Part shown: piece after piece, positions 14,316 to 24,599 of the stretch
How the letters are laid out: each line of letters starts with the position of its first letter
Position numbering within the stretch: the first letter of the stretch is position 1
NCBI GenBank assembly: GCA_034440615.1
Contig: JAOTOM010002336.1
Coordinates: 1-64,000, forward strand
Direction of reading: 5' to 3'
DNA: 64,000 nt
Origin: Ashinkailepas kermadecensis
Lineage: Eukaryota; Arthropoda; Thecostraca; Neolepadidae
Position numbers and translations under genes: made by a program
The notes under the pieces: model-generated
What the model saw: only the letters and a program-made list of their open reading frames with translations
Database searches by the model: none
What the model was told of the DNA's origin: nothing

Positions 14316-14590
14316 GTGGTCCCTTGCAAACGTCTACGAGCCCTTGCGAACGTCTGCTGGCCTTCAACAAAGTTTACGGACACTTACAGGCGTGCACGGA
14401 CCCTTGCGAAAGTCAACGGGCACTTGGAATGTCTGCTGGTCGGTGCGAATGTCCACGGACCATTACGAACTGGGCTCTTACGTCTACGGGCCTTTACGAA
14501 CAATTACGACTCCCACGATCGTCTGCGGGCCCTTATGAACGTGTACGGGCCCTTATGAATGCGTGTTGTCCTTTAATGATGAGTCCTGGT
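14316..14590. repeat. Degenerate ~20-bp tandem repeat
   Basis: Variants of CGTCTACGGGCCCTTACGAA recur about 12-13 times with many substitutions. This is an old, decayed minisatellite and explains the overlapping frames seen here. Confidence 0.75.
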
Positions 14591-15109
14591 CCTTACCTAA
14601 GGTAGTTAGTTATTTGGGCCTTAGTGCGCTTCGATCAGGATTGATCATTCGCGTCCACTGGTCCTTACCATACGAGAGTTTATGGGTCTTTACAGGCGTG
14701 CACTTCCCACTCGCAGAATACTGAATCGACGTCTTTCCCAATGAAGTGTTAACCGCCTGCATATAGATGCATGCTTAGGCCTTTTGCATTCCTGGTTAAC
14801 AGTGGCATGCTGATTTGCAATTTGGTGTGGGAGGTGATGCGACGACCCGGACCTGAAATTGAGATTTTGAAATAAAAATAAAACTTCCTTTTTTCAATGA
14901 AAAAAGCGGCCCGCTTCGAGAGGAAGTAACTGAAATCGGGGGTTCTAAAATGTGTGGGGTAGTCCAGGGCCCTTCACAAAATCCGCCCCCATTCTGGACA
15001 ATTCCTGGCGACGTCCCTGATCCAAGTCTACTACATAATGTCAGCTCCCTAGCCGCTGCTCGCTCTTCACTTAACCTGCATGGAGATACCCGGCGGTTCG
15101 CCAGAAAGT
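14591..15109. other. Unclassified stretch
   Basis: No gene, RNA or repeat was recognised. Confidence 0.45.
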
Positions 15110-15265
15110 ACCAGCATCAGCTCCAATGGTACGCCTTCACGCCAGCATCATCAGCTCCAATAGTCGGGTACGCCTTCACGCCAGCATCATCAGCTTCAAG
15201 AATCGAGTAAGCCTTCTCGCCAGCATCATAAGCTTGAAGTATCGGGTGGGTCTTCCTGCCAGCCA
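15110..15265. repeat. ~39-bp tandem repeat, about 4 diverging copies
   Basis: Units contain TACGCCTTCACGCCAGCATC plus ATCAGCTCCAATAGTCGGG and become more diverged to the right (GGTCTTCCTGCCAGCC). Confidence 0.85.
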
Positions 15266-16180
15266 CTACTGTTCGTGTGCTCCTAAGCAATGTTTTGGGA
15301 TAAAATTCAATGTATTCTCTTTCGGTAGCATCTTGATAGAATGCTACCGTTGAAATGTTTGTTATCACCATAAAATAGAGCCAGCTTACATTTCACTAAA
15401 TATAGCTGTTCAAACAATGATTATATTCGGAGCTCCTGGTATCAGCATAACCCTAAATACGGTTATGTCTCTCCCGTAATGTTACGATAGTGGGTGAGCA
15501 CAAACAGCGACTTTTTAGGAGGAGGACGAAGGTGATGTGAAATATTACCTAGAAACGGTGCTGCACCTGATATAAGGCGATTGCACGAATTGCCTGAACG
15601 CTTAGAGCTGGCATGCTTATCAGGTAATGCAGAGAGCATATTACGGCGGTCGCGTGTGCTTCTGCGGCTGAGTACACATAATCAATGGCATTGCGTTTTT
15701 AACGTCATTTTTTGACATAATCAGGATATTTGACACATTTTGTAACTAAACAAATGTTTTTTTTCGGTGCGGGGCGACGCGCGCCAGTGTATTTAAGGAA
15801 TGATGCTATCAGAGGCGCTACCAGTGGACGTTTTAATGGAGAAAGGCTTCATCTCACTTGTCCATTTTAAGTACTCGCCGAGTGTGTATCGGATCGTGTG
15901 GACAGCTCCTTCCCTGACCCCTGAGTCCGCCTCTGAAGAAATGTTTGATCAATCAAGTGCTCTTTGTGAAAGGTTCCAAATCAGGCACGGGCTTGAGATG
16001 ATGCGAGTCTTTGATCACTATTGGGTGTCTCCAATTTACTTCCTCTTACATACATAGTACACATCCACCCTTATTTCATCTCGCACGTCTCAAAACAATA
16101 CGGCCATTCAGTGGTGTCATCTTCAGAAACATGAGAGCCCTCCTGACGACCTTGTCTTGCCTGTAAAAAGAGCATTACTT
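15266..16180. other. Unclassified 0.9-kb stretch
   Basis: The plus frame at 15800-16057 (85 codons) has no recognisable domain. No repeat or RNA was recognised. Confidence 0.4.
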
Positions 16181-16398
16181 GTGTTCATCAGGGGCGCAGC
16201 CAGGATTTTCCTAAGGGTCGGGCTGACGACCAAAAATGTGATGAAGCAGAGAAACATTTCGGCACTTCAAACGCGCCGAAAAATTTCCCGTCTTGCATGG
16301 TGAAGATCTCAAAATTTATCGTTAGACTTAGTGTACTTTAGTTGTTAGGGGGGGGGGGGGGCTGGGATGCCCCTCTTGGCTGCGCCTGTAGTGTTCAT
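16181..16398 (+). mobile_element. hAT-like MITE, GGGGCGCAGCCA family, perfect 8-bp TSD
   Basis: The 202-bp element (16189-16390) begins CAGGGGCGCAGCCAGGATTT and ends TTGGCTGCGCCTGTA. It is flanked by exact GTGTTCAT duplications (16181-16188 and 16391-16398). The complementary termini and 8-bp duplication match hAT-type non-autonomous elements. A G-run at 16350-16362 and TTTGAGAT-like internal sequence are shared with the copies at 16723, 27481 and 40493. There is no coding capacity. Confidence 0.85.
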
Positions 16399-16714
16399 CG
16401 TTCGTTGTGTGCAAAATTTATGTTTCTTGTTTTCATAGCTAAAATCATTTTGAGTGTATTTCGCTTTCTATGTCATGTCTATCCTTCTTGAACGATTGGC
16501 GAGCATCTTTTTGATCGATGCTGCAGTAGCTTGCGCATTGTCTGTCTGCACCACTTCTCAGAAGTTCTCTATGACTCTGGAGATTCGTCGTATTCACGCT
16601 CCCGCTTTCCAGCTAATTCCTTCTGTATTTTTTAGCTATTCAAACAGCTACTTATTCGTTAGTAAGCGAATACGAAATTCCGACAAAATTCCAAATTCCA
16701 ACCTCACAAAATTA
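16399..16714. other. Unclassified stretch between two MITEs
   Basis: A plus frame of 103 codons (16454-16765) runs into the next MITE and has no recognisable domain. Confidence 0.4.
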
Positions 16715-16914
16715 GCCACACTTAAAGGCGCGGCCAAGGGGGGCCGGGGCCAGGCTCCCCATTAGCAACTACAAATACATTACATCGAACAAGCTATTTT
16801 GAGATTTTCACCACGCAAAACCATAAATATTCCTCGCGCGAAAAGTAGTCTCGGTTTGATAACATTTTTGTGCCCCCCCCCTTTGAAAACCCTGACTGCG
16901 TGCCTGGTCACAGT
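16715..16914 (+). mobile_element. Diverged hAT-like MITE, same family
   Basis: The 184-bp element (16723-16906) has left end TAAAGGCGCGGCCAAGGGG and right end CCCTGACTGCGTGCCTG. The inside TATTTTGAGATTTTCACCAC is shared with the copies at 27481 and 40493. Flanks GCCACACT (16715-16722) and GTCACAGT (16907-16914) match at 6/8, as expected for an old 8-bp duplication. Confidence 0.65.
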
Positions 16915-17465
16915 GCATTGTATAGCAACTTATTTCCAGAAGTGGCGCTGGGGACCCGAACAATCACGCCGGGACCCAGGCTTCGAAACATTCAGACGAG
17001 GTCCCTAAAAATCGGGTCGAGCCCAGAAAACTCGCGTCGAGTTCCCATCACATCTCATCTTCCCATCACATCTCATCACTGGGCTGGACCAGAGCAATCG
17101 CGCCGGAGAGCCCACAAATCACACACAGCCAGCCATTCCTTGACTGCAATACTCAGCCAGTCTGACCGGGCCGGTTATCACGCACAGATCACATTGTGAT
17201 GTAGCCGTATGACCAGCATATGTCTGCATATGATTTGTCACCAAATGACATATGATCAGCATATGATTCACCACCACATGACCGGCCCGGCAGGTAGGCG
17301 GAGCAGTGCGGGCCATCGGGGGCGGGGCAGGCCGGCCGGCACTCAGGCGAACACGACTCGAGCATCGCCGACGAAACAAAAATTAACGTCTCACAGAATC
17401 ACACAAAAACTACGAGAGGGTAAAGCATCAATCCAGTGTGCAATGACGCCCAAGCGTCCAGTGCT
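16915..17465. other. Unclassified stretch with clustered CATATG sites
   Basis: Four CATATG hexamers fall within about 60 bp (17217-17264), partly as inverted pairs around TTTGTCACCAAATGACA. Otherwise nothing is recognised. Confidence 0.4.
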
Positions 17466-17583
17466 CCGCCATGGCAACTATCCCCATGGTATCTCGTGTA
17501 GCCATGGCAACTATCCCCATGGTATCTCGTGTAGTTTCCGGTATGGCAACTATCCCCATGGTATCTCGTGTAGTTTCCGGTAT
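17466..17583. repeat. CCATGG-bracketed tandem repeat, 3 copies
   Basis: The unit is GGCAACTATCCCCATGGTAT plus CTCGTGTAG, with TTTCCGGTAT joined in the last two copies. The unit length changes from about 44 to 52 bp. Confidence 0.85.
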
Positions 17584-17929
17584 GCAAAACGGTTCGATGT
17601 CGCTCCGCATACGGTACCATTACGTTTGATATGCACTGTGCATCATGTCTTCTTGGCCGTCCGTTAGCGGAAGGAAAAACAACAGGCTCCACAAGACCTG
17701 GTGTCTCGCTGATTCACCAGTGATCGAGCAAAGAAGCTGCCCCCCCCCCGCCCCCCCCCCTCTCCCAGCTGTCTCGCAGGTGTTCTTATTAGGGCATCTA
17801 CGGGAAGCTCAGCCCCCCCGGGTGACGTCAGCCACCCGGACCACTAATTGGTTGTTAGCCGGATTAGCCGACTGACGCCACTAGTCGGTTGCTCGCCGGA
17901 ATAGCCGGCGTAGCCCCGCCGCCTCCCAC
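17584..17929. other. Unclassified stretch
   Basis: A C-rich run lies at 17741-17760. The segment 17830-17890 has two related GCCGGATTAGCCGACTGACG-type phrases. It may belong to the 5' region of the adjacent LINE, but this is not demonstrated. Confidence 0.35.
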
Positions 17930-18261
17930 TCCTCTTCGGCCCAGCGGTGCTCTCGAGCGCCGTCGGAAAACCGACTTGTATCAGCGGTCAGCTTTGATTG
18001 CTTTTGTGCTATCCCACCCAATAGGTTAGAGCCGACAGAGGTTCCGTTCTGGTTTAAAGGATCGGGCCAGCGGTCTCCAGACCGTGACTGCGCCCGCCTC
18101 TGCTCGGCTACTCCCCTCCCTTCAAATCACTGTGTCTTTCTCCCCCTTTCCACTTCAGATCTTTTCACACCTTTCCTTGTAGCACCCTTTCAGGGCGCTC
18201 TTCCTCACACGCTCAAACCTGCCACTCCCCTCTGAGGTAAGCACCCCCTCCCCGCCACGGC
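17930..18261 (+). mobile_element. Putative 5' untranslated region of the LINE
   Basis: A GC-rich leader directly precedes the LINE ORF1 and contains no long frame on the plus strand. I infer that it is the element's 5' untranslated region from its position alone. The exact 5' terminus and any target duplication were not identified. Confidence 0.4.
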
Positions 18262-19218
18262 ATGCCCGGGGACCCCCCGCCCCACTCGGGGGCTGGTGAG
18301 CGCTGGACCCGCCCGGGAGCCCGCCTGCCCCCTCCCCACGACCCTCCATTGGTCCTCATGACTCGGAAGGAAGGGACCTGGGAAAGGACGTCCCCGTTCG
18401 CGATTGCCAGAGAGATAGACCGATGGACGGGTGGAGTCGTTACCGCCAAGGTCCTCCGGTCGGGGGCCCTGCTAGTCAGGGTTAGAGAGGCATCCCAAGC
18501 AAGGGCGCTGCTCAACATGAGCCAGTTCCTCGGTGCTGACACCACCACCGAGATAGCGGATGGCCTGAACACAACGTTCATGACGGCCTATGCCCCCGAC
18601 CTCGTAGACCTGACCGAGGAGGAGTTACTAGCCGAACTGGCCCCCCAAGGAGTCTGCGATGTGCAGAGATTCGGCCGCCGACCGGGACCGGTCCTGAAGC
18701 TCGGCTTCAGGACCATGCACCCCCCCCCCCCCCCGCCCACATCATGGCAGGATACCTACGGGTCGCACTCCGCCAGTGGACACAAAAGCACGATGCGCTT
18801 TTTGTCAGCGCTATGGTCACCATAGCAGTGTGTCGGGCCCGGGTCCCAGTGTGCCGAAGGGCATCTGACGGACACCTGCCCGAACTACGAGCCCTGCTGC
18901 GCGGCGTGTCAGAGGCCGCACCCTGCTTCCTCCCCCCGGTGCCCGGCATGGCAGGAAGCCAAGGAGAAGGTCCAGCGCCGCCTTGCTATCCAGCGCGGTC
19001 CTCCACCCCCGTCCGCTCCAGCCGTGTGGACCCGGCCCCAGCTGGCCCCCCTGTGGCCGACCCCAGCGGAGGCGGCTACCCGCATACCCGCTACCCGCAT
19101 ACGCTACCCGTCCCTCTCGCCAGGACCGTCGGAGTCGCGCCTTTCCCCCTCCTCCCCAACCCCCCTCCGTCGTCCGGACGACCCGCCACTGTCGCGGGTC
19201 CCACCGCCACCCGGCTAA
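18262..19218 (+). pseudogene. LINE ORF1 (gag-like RNA-binding protein), frameshifted, I/Jockey group
   Basis: In active elements ORF1 packages retrotransposon RNA into ribonucleoprotein. The first 150 or so codons (frame of 18262) resemble the RRM-like gag region of I-clade LINEs, with SPFAIAREIDRW, KVLRSGALLVRV and ELAPQGVCDVQRFGRRPGP. The reading frame breaks at the C-run at 18717-18735. Zinc-knuckle segments then lie in different frames: a CX2CX4H start (CAFCQRYGHH, from 18794) and, back in the first frame, CAACQRPHPASSPRC (CX2CX3HX6C, ending about 18942). A Pro/Arg-rich tail follows to a stop near 19218. At least four frame changes make it a pseudogene. Start choice is uncertain: ATG 18262, or ATG 18358 just before the conserved block. 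Family placement is by motif only. Confidence 0.8.
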
Positions 19219-19438
19219 CCCACCGCCACCAGGCAGCCCCGCCCACCGAGGCACAGGCCCTCCCTGGCTCCCCCCCGGAGAACCCCTCTCCCGGTCCCCG
19301 AGCCCGGAAACCCCTCAGGGACCCAGAGCTCCCCTCCCCTACATCAGAGTCGTTCGACTCCTATGAGTCGGACGACGCCGCCACACCCTCCCCGCCAGAC
19401 ACACGCCTGCGGGGGCGTGATCACCACCACCAACACTG

Positions 19439-20376
19439 ATGCAGACACCCATCACTGAATTCTTCTTCCAATGGAATACGAGGTCACTCATATCCCATTG
19501 GGCATAATTCAAGGAATATATCATTAAAAATAAACCATTGATTGTCGCCGTTCAGGAGACCAGATGGCGCGATAATGGCCCATATAATTGTAATATCTTC
19601 GGTTATTCCCTCTATACCAACAACATAGATTCTACATCGGTTTTTCAACCTTAAAAAAAAAAAAAAAAAAAAATTTTCCAAATTGCACAACTAGAGCTCA
19701 CTATACTCTCTCTTTATCTTCCCCCTTCTCGTACGCTTTCCTTAACTTATGTGACCAACCTCTTCGGTCTTCTTCCTCACCCCGTCTGGTGCTGGGTGAC
19801 CTTAATGCCCACCACCATGCATGGGGTTGTCACACCACATACCCTCGCGGACACCACATTGAAACACTTCTCAACACCCACAACATGGTCTTTCTAAATG
19901 AACAAACACCCACACACAAGACCGACATCGCCCCGTACCGTCCATCTGCCATTGACCTCCCTTTGGCCTCGGCCTCCATCTCACCCCTCTTTTCTTGGCA
20001 AGTTCAACCAGACCCCCTTTTTAGCGATCACTTTCCCATTCATATCATTCTTGAACGCTCAGCTCAGTCTAGAGGTTACACATTTGTTCCCCGCTGGAAT
20101 GTTCGCAAGGCGAAATGGTCATCTTTCTCCCAGGTAATTGACACCGTCTTCCCTCCCGATTTCAGCTTTTCCCAATCCCACCGTCACCCCCGAATTTCAG
20201 CTTTTCTAGACACCATATTACTCGCGGCAGAAAATCATGTCCCCCACACTCGTCGCTCCCCCGGCCGTCACCACGTGCCGTGGTGGAACGACGAGTGTCA
20301 ACGCGCCCTCGCTCTGCAGCGGCAGGCTGAGCGAAAATATCACCCCACAAAACATGTTAGAAGCCCGCGAGGCTGA
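19439..20376 (+). pseudogene. LINE ORF2 fragment: APE-type endonuclease, RT missing
   Basis: ATG 19439 overlaps the end of a downstream ORF1 frame and opens with ITEFFFQWNTRSLISHW, the usual start of an I/Jockey apurinic-like endonuclease. A stop (TAA near 19505) interrupts it. IVAVQETRWRDNGPYNC follows, with the catalytic-region E. The A-run at 19653-19671 shifts the frame. From 19789 the frame is open again with LGDLNAHHHAWG (the GDLNA metal/active-site motif) and LFSDHFPIHI (the SDH motif). It ends with a conserved WWNDECQRAL linker, then a stop. The reverse transcriptase that should follow is absent, so this copy is dead. Confidence 0.88.
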
Positions 20377-21036
20377 AACACCTACGGGTTTTCCAAGCTG
20401 TTTGGTTTTTCACCTTCTCAGGTTTTTCCAAGCTTTAACTCAAACATACACCTACACATACAAGGTCGGGCCCGACGCTCACGACTCGCCCTGGGCGTCG
20501 GGCCTCCGCTTCGCTTTTCAGGTCACAGGTGGGCAGTGGAGCCTATCCGCAGGTTACGATGCTGTCCACCCTCCAAGTGTCCTTCTAATTGTCGTGTATG
20601 TATGTATGTATGCCTGTATGTTTCACCTGTGTATGTATGTATCAGCCCTTTACGCCACGTTCCTTGCTTGCCGGCGTCTCATCTTTCCTCTCTTTCTTAT
20701 TTGATATAACCGGATGCCACACAAGCCGGATTAACGTAACTCTTTCTTTAACGTAACACATCTCTAGCGGATGGCACTTTGCCTCTGCTAAAGATGGAAA
20801 AAACGTCCGTTAGCGAAGCGGTATCATGTTGTTTTTCATGGCACAGTGGCATGGTGAGATGTTTCGGAAGCATCTGGAGACCGTGCGGGGCGCTGGCCGG
20901 TGGTGGGCTGCGTGTCGCCAGCTTCCTCCCAAGGCTTGTAAAAAGGGGCCTGGTTTTTGTTGCCAGTCCAGCCAGGTTCGTCAGCTTCTTGATGTCAGAA
21001 GAGACGCACAGCCAAGCTCCGGGGGCGGCCGCGCAC
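20377..21036. other. Region after the LINE endonuclease; possible LINE 3' remnant
   Basis: No reverse transcriptase motif is seen. The segment 20580-20650 has (TATG)n-like runs. The sequence down to about 20705 could be LINE 3' untranslated region joined by an internal deletion, or unrelated sequence. I cannot decide between them. Confidence 0.3.
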
Positions 21037-21073
21037 TGACGTCACCTTGTAGTGACGTCACGATGTGACGTCA
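21037..21073. promoter_or_regulatory. Cluster of three palindromic CRE sites
   Basis: TGACGTCA occurs at 21037-21044, 21053-21060 and 21066-21073. These are consensus binding palindromes of CREB/ATF-type bZIP factors. No gene start is recognised nearby, so a regulatory role is only a hypothesis. A short local duplication (GTGACGTCACGAT) explains part of the cluster. Confidence 0.4.
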
Positions 21074-21317
21074 CGATGTCATCGCTCGCTCGGAAGGTCG
21101 AACGGAAGGACGTCGGTTGGCGTGAATATTACGCTTGAGTTGGGGAAACGAGAGCCGCCGATGTTGAACAAAATGTGTAAAGCCTGCACTTCGACAAAGG
21201 CGGAATGTGGACACAAAACGCACTTTGTGTTTCCACGGTACCTGTTTCCACTGTACCACTAATTATGCAATTTCAGTTAGAAGTGAAACCCGTATCGATC
21301 TATCCACATACATGTAT
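21074..21317. other. Unclassified stretch
   Basis: Nothing recognised between the CRE cluster and the AT tract. Confidence 0.4.
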
Positions 21318-21347
21318 GTATATGAATATACATATATATATATATAG

Positions 21348-21410
<63 letters not shown>
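21318..21410. repeat. (AT)n microsatellite
   Basis: A TA dinucleotide run with one GATA interruption near 21347. Confidence 0.97.
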
Positions 21411-21413
<3 letters not shown>

Positions 21414-22084
21414 TAGCGTACCTAGGATTTGCGTCGGGGGGAGCGGATTTGGAGGGGGCCCACCTACGCTCCTTAAAAGTCCTCGGATTTCGATCAATAT
21501 TTCTTCATTGGTGCCTTTATTATTATAATAATTAGTAACTAGCTTAATTTACCTGCGGAAGGGCCCAATTTTCCGCCATGGTTTCCAATCCACGGCATTT
21601 CAACCCCTTCCAATGTCGGAAGTTTTTTGCTGGTATTTTTCAGAAGTCAGTTTACACTGCTCAGCTAACGTGTACAAATTACTTTGAAATCCAAAATTGC
21701 CCTACTTCACTCATTTCAGCTAAGAATGCCCGGTCCCTACTACGCCAACGTTCGTGCACGTGTATCGCCTTGCGCATTCGGCTCATTTGTCACACTTCGT
21801 GCAATTCCGTAGTTCCCGCCAGGCTTCATACGTGTTGTTAATTGCTGCAACATGATAGCATTGTTGCATATTTGACGTCATGGAATACTTCGTATGAGGG
21901 CTAGCTCGGAAAATGCGATGAATTCCATGATTATTGCACTTCCTTCCACATTTACTGGTGGAAAAGGAATCCGGACATACTGCTGAGCTTTGATGCACCT
22001 CATCTCTTTGTTTAAATATGCTCCCATATCAGCTACCGAACTAAGGAGCTGATTCGGTGTTCTTTTATTGGATCCGTTGCGTTT
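21411..22084. other. Unclassified stretch, possible transposon edge at left
   Basis: AGTAGCGTACCTAGGATTTG followed by a G-run (21413-21460) resembles the GGATTT-plus-G-run ends of the MITEs elsewhere in the window. No partner terminus was found. The rest is unrecognised. Confidence 0.3.
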
Positions 22085-22945
22085 TCCTTTGTATACTAAT
22101 GTGTTTTAGGTCCCAGGACATTTTCCTGAGGCGCCCAGCGCGTTTTTGAGACACCAGTGCGTTTTAGGGCTTTGTTGCTAATTTTTGTGAACTCATGGTG
22201 TTTTTTTATGATCGGCGCATTTTCGTAGACCCCGATGCTTATTCAGTGCCCGGTGCGCTTTTTTGTTCTTATTTTAGTACTGCGACGCCTTTTGCGGGTT
22301 CCGACCTGTTTGAAACTCCATGCTGTCTTTGCAGCTCCGGCATGCTTTCAGGGCCTCATGTAGGTATGTTTTTGAGAGCTCCCGGTGTGTCTATTTAGTG
22401 CCCCAGCGCATGTTTTGGGACCTTGTCACATTCTGCGAGACTTAGTGCGCTTTGGAGGGCCCAGGTGCGTTTTTGGCTTCCTATTGTGCTTTTAGGGTCC
22501 CGTTGTGTTTGTTTGTGGTTTCCGACACACATTTTCGGAGCTCCAGTGCGATTTGTAGGGAATCCGGTGCTGTTTCTCTGGTCCCGGTGCGATTTTCCGC
22601 ACCCAGACATGTGATTCCGAAGAAACGACTGGAGCTTCCTGGTTTCGGCATGATTTTTGGGACCGCTTCTGAATTTTTGTAAATCCGGGCCTCGTGACTT
22701 TCCGAGCCCCCAGCGCAATGTGATCCGCTGCAATTTTCGAGCCCCGAAACCTACCGTTTCGGGGAAATTGGCAATTTTGGCAATTTTTGGCCTCATGCGA
22801 TTTTGGAGGACTCTGGTGCGACTTTTCGGGCTCCAGAGTCATTTTCTGGTCCCGGACATTGGTCTTTCAGAAAGCCTACTCATTTTTGTGGGGAGCCGGC
22901 TTGATTTTTTTCGGGTCCCAATGCGATTCTTGGGAGCCCACCACC
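22085..22945. repeat. Highly degenerate ~30-bp tandem array
   Basis: About 28 diverged units follow a pattern like GGTCCCGGTGCG-TTTTTG-GGG, for example TCCGGTGCTGTTTCTCTGG, TCCCGGTGCGATTTTCCGCA and TCCAGTGCGATTTGTAGGG. Divergence is high but the period persists for about 860 bp. All protein frames here are by-products. Confidence 0.75.
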
Positions 22946-23120
22946 ACTCAATGGGGCGGGAATATTTGCTCACATTGCCCTCCCTTTTGCAACACGACCG
23001 ATATATATATATATACATACATATCTATATATATATACATATAGATAGATAGGTAAATATATTTGTGCCTATGTGTCATGTTCAGTTTTCTTCAGTGTGA
23101 TATCTGATGTGAAGTCAATG
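22946..23120. other. Short unique stretch with TATA/TACATA microsatellite
   Basis: A (TA)n/CATA run lies at about 22999-23050. Otherwise unrecognised. Confidence 0.6.
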
Positions 23121-23382
23121 GTCATCATCAGGGGCAATGCCAGGTGGGCGCTGTGGCATGTGCCCCATAATGGTCATCATCAGGGGCGATGCCAGGTGGG
23201 CGCTGTGGCATGTGCCCCATAATGGTCATCATCAGGGGCGATGCCAGGTGGGCGCTGTGGCATGTGCCCCATAATGGTCATCGTCAGGGGCGATGCCAGG
23301 TGGGCGCTGTGGCATGTGCCCCATAATGGTCATCATCAGGGGCGATGCCAGGTGGGCGCTGTGGCATGTGCCCCATAATGGA
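23121..23382. repeat. 52-bp minisatellite, 5 near-identical copies
   Basis: The unit is GGTCATCATCAGGGGCGATG plus CCAGGTGGGCGCTGTGGCAT plus GTGCCCCATAAT. The copies are almost identical, so the expansion is recent. Each unit contains CAGGGGCGATGCCAGG, which resembles the hAT-like MITE terminus found elsewhere. The array may have grown from a MITE end. Confidence 0.95.
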
Positions 23383-23520
23383 GAGGCGGCACCCTGAGAA
23401 AGGCTCCTGACGCCGCTTCAGGAAGGCTCAAGTCGACGGATTTGTCAGCCAAAACGCCGTCTCCAGGGGAACAATGCTTCTTTGAGACGAAAATGTAACA
23501 ATTCAGTATGCTTGAGTGCA
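23383..23520 (+). mobile_element. GGCGCC/CTCGAG dispersed family copy, left half (interrupted)
   Basis: GAGAGGCGGCACCCTGAGAA through GTCAGCCAAAACGCCGTCTC and GCTTGAGTGCA resembles this dispersed family. The 3.53-kb block at 23522-27051 interrupts it. The continuation (TTCCCCCACAGC) lies at 27066. Confidence 0.5.
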
Positions 23521-23894
23521 TGGGTGTAGCCACGGTTTCGAAATTGGGGGGGGACAAGCCAGGGACGCGGTACCCACCTCCCCCCCCCAAAAAAAAGGGA
23601 TCTCAGCCACTTCATTCTCAATGGCTGGTTTTCAGATTTACCATTGTTAAAAATCATAATTTGGGGACAAAAAGTTCCGTCAAAATGAGCAAGTTTCACT
23701 TCTTATCACTGCCTATGAACATGTCATATATGCTGGGCCCGATTTCACAATCACCATAGAGCAATGATGTAAGTACGTTAAACGTTGCCCTCTTGTAGCA
23801 GGAAAAACAGAAATTATTCGACGACGGTTTTGTTATAGTAAATATGGACTTACACCAACATTTTCCATGTTTTCCAGTTTTACGGGGACACAAT

Positions 23895-24260
23895 TCGATG
23901 GAGTGGCAACCAGGACGGATAAATGGTGTGGCACTGAGGGCATGTTCCCCCCCCCCACCCCCCACCCCGCGCTCCCCCGGCCCCTCCCACATGGAAGGAG
24001 GCGTCACTCCGGCCGGGAAAAGGCGCCCCTCTGAAAAGGCTTCAGTGTTCCAGCTCGAATTTTTCAGCCAGAGGCGCCTCTATGAAAGAAAAAGGCGCCC
24101 CTTGGAAGGAAAGGCACCCCTTCGAGAAGGACCGAGTGTAACCCGCCCCCTCAAATTTTTTTTTGTCAGCTAGAGGCTGAAAGGTGCTTTCGCAGTGGCG
24201 CCGCTCCAAAGAAATGACGCCCCTACAGACAGGTGCCCCCATGACAATTCCTGAATCCAC
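23895..24260 (+). mobile_element. Copy of GGCGCC-rich dispersed family (MITE-like)
   Basis: Repeated phrases AAAGGCGCCCCTCTGAAAAG, AGAGGCGCCTCTATGAAAG and AAAGGCGCCCCTTGGAAGG are followed by GACCGAGTGTAACC. The right end ATTCCTGAATCCACCTCTG resembles the MITE terminus at 7932 and 40394. The left end CAGGACGGATAAATGG is degenerate. No clear target duplication. Confidence 0.5.
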
Positions 24261-24599
24261 CTCTGATTACAGCATTGGTCTCTCGCGGTTATGAACTCAG
24301 GCTGGTTATAAAATCATGCGCATTCCCGTGTGGCTTCTCTTGGAAATTTGGCAACTTCCGTTGAACCATGAAAAGGAAAGCGGACAATTTGAACAAGTTA
24401 TATATTTGATATGTCCAGAACAGAAATATGGCAGTGTAAATTATAAACCAGCGATGAGAGCTCCGTCCGAGCAGGTGCAGGTCAGAGCAGGAGCAGGGGA
24501 GCTCTTCTTGGGGGAGCTTCTAGTCATATAGGATATGAGTGCCTGTTATCACAACGGCTGAAAAACATATATTTGATCCTCTTATTCCTATTACACTCA

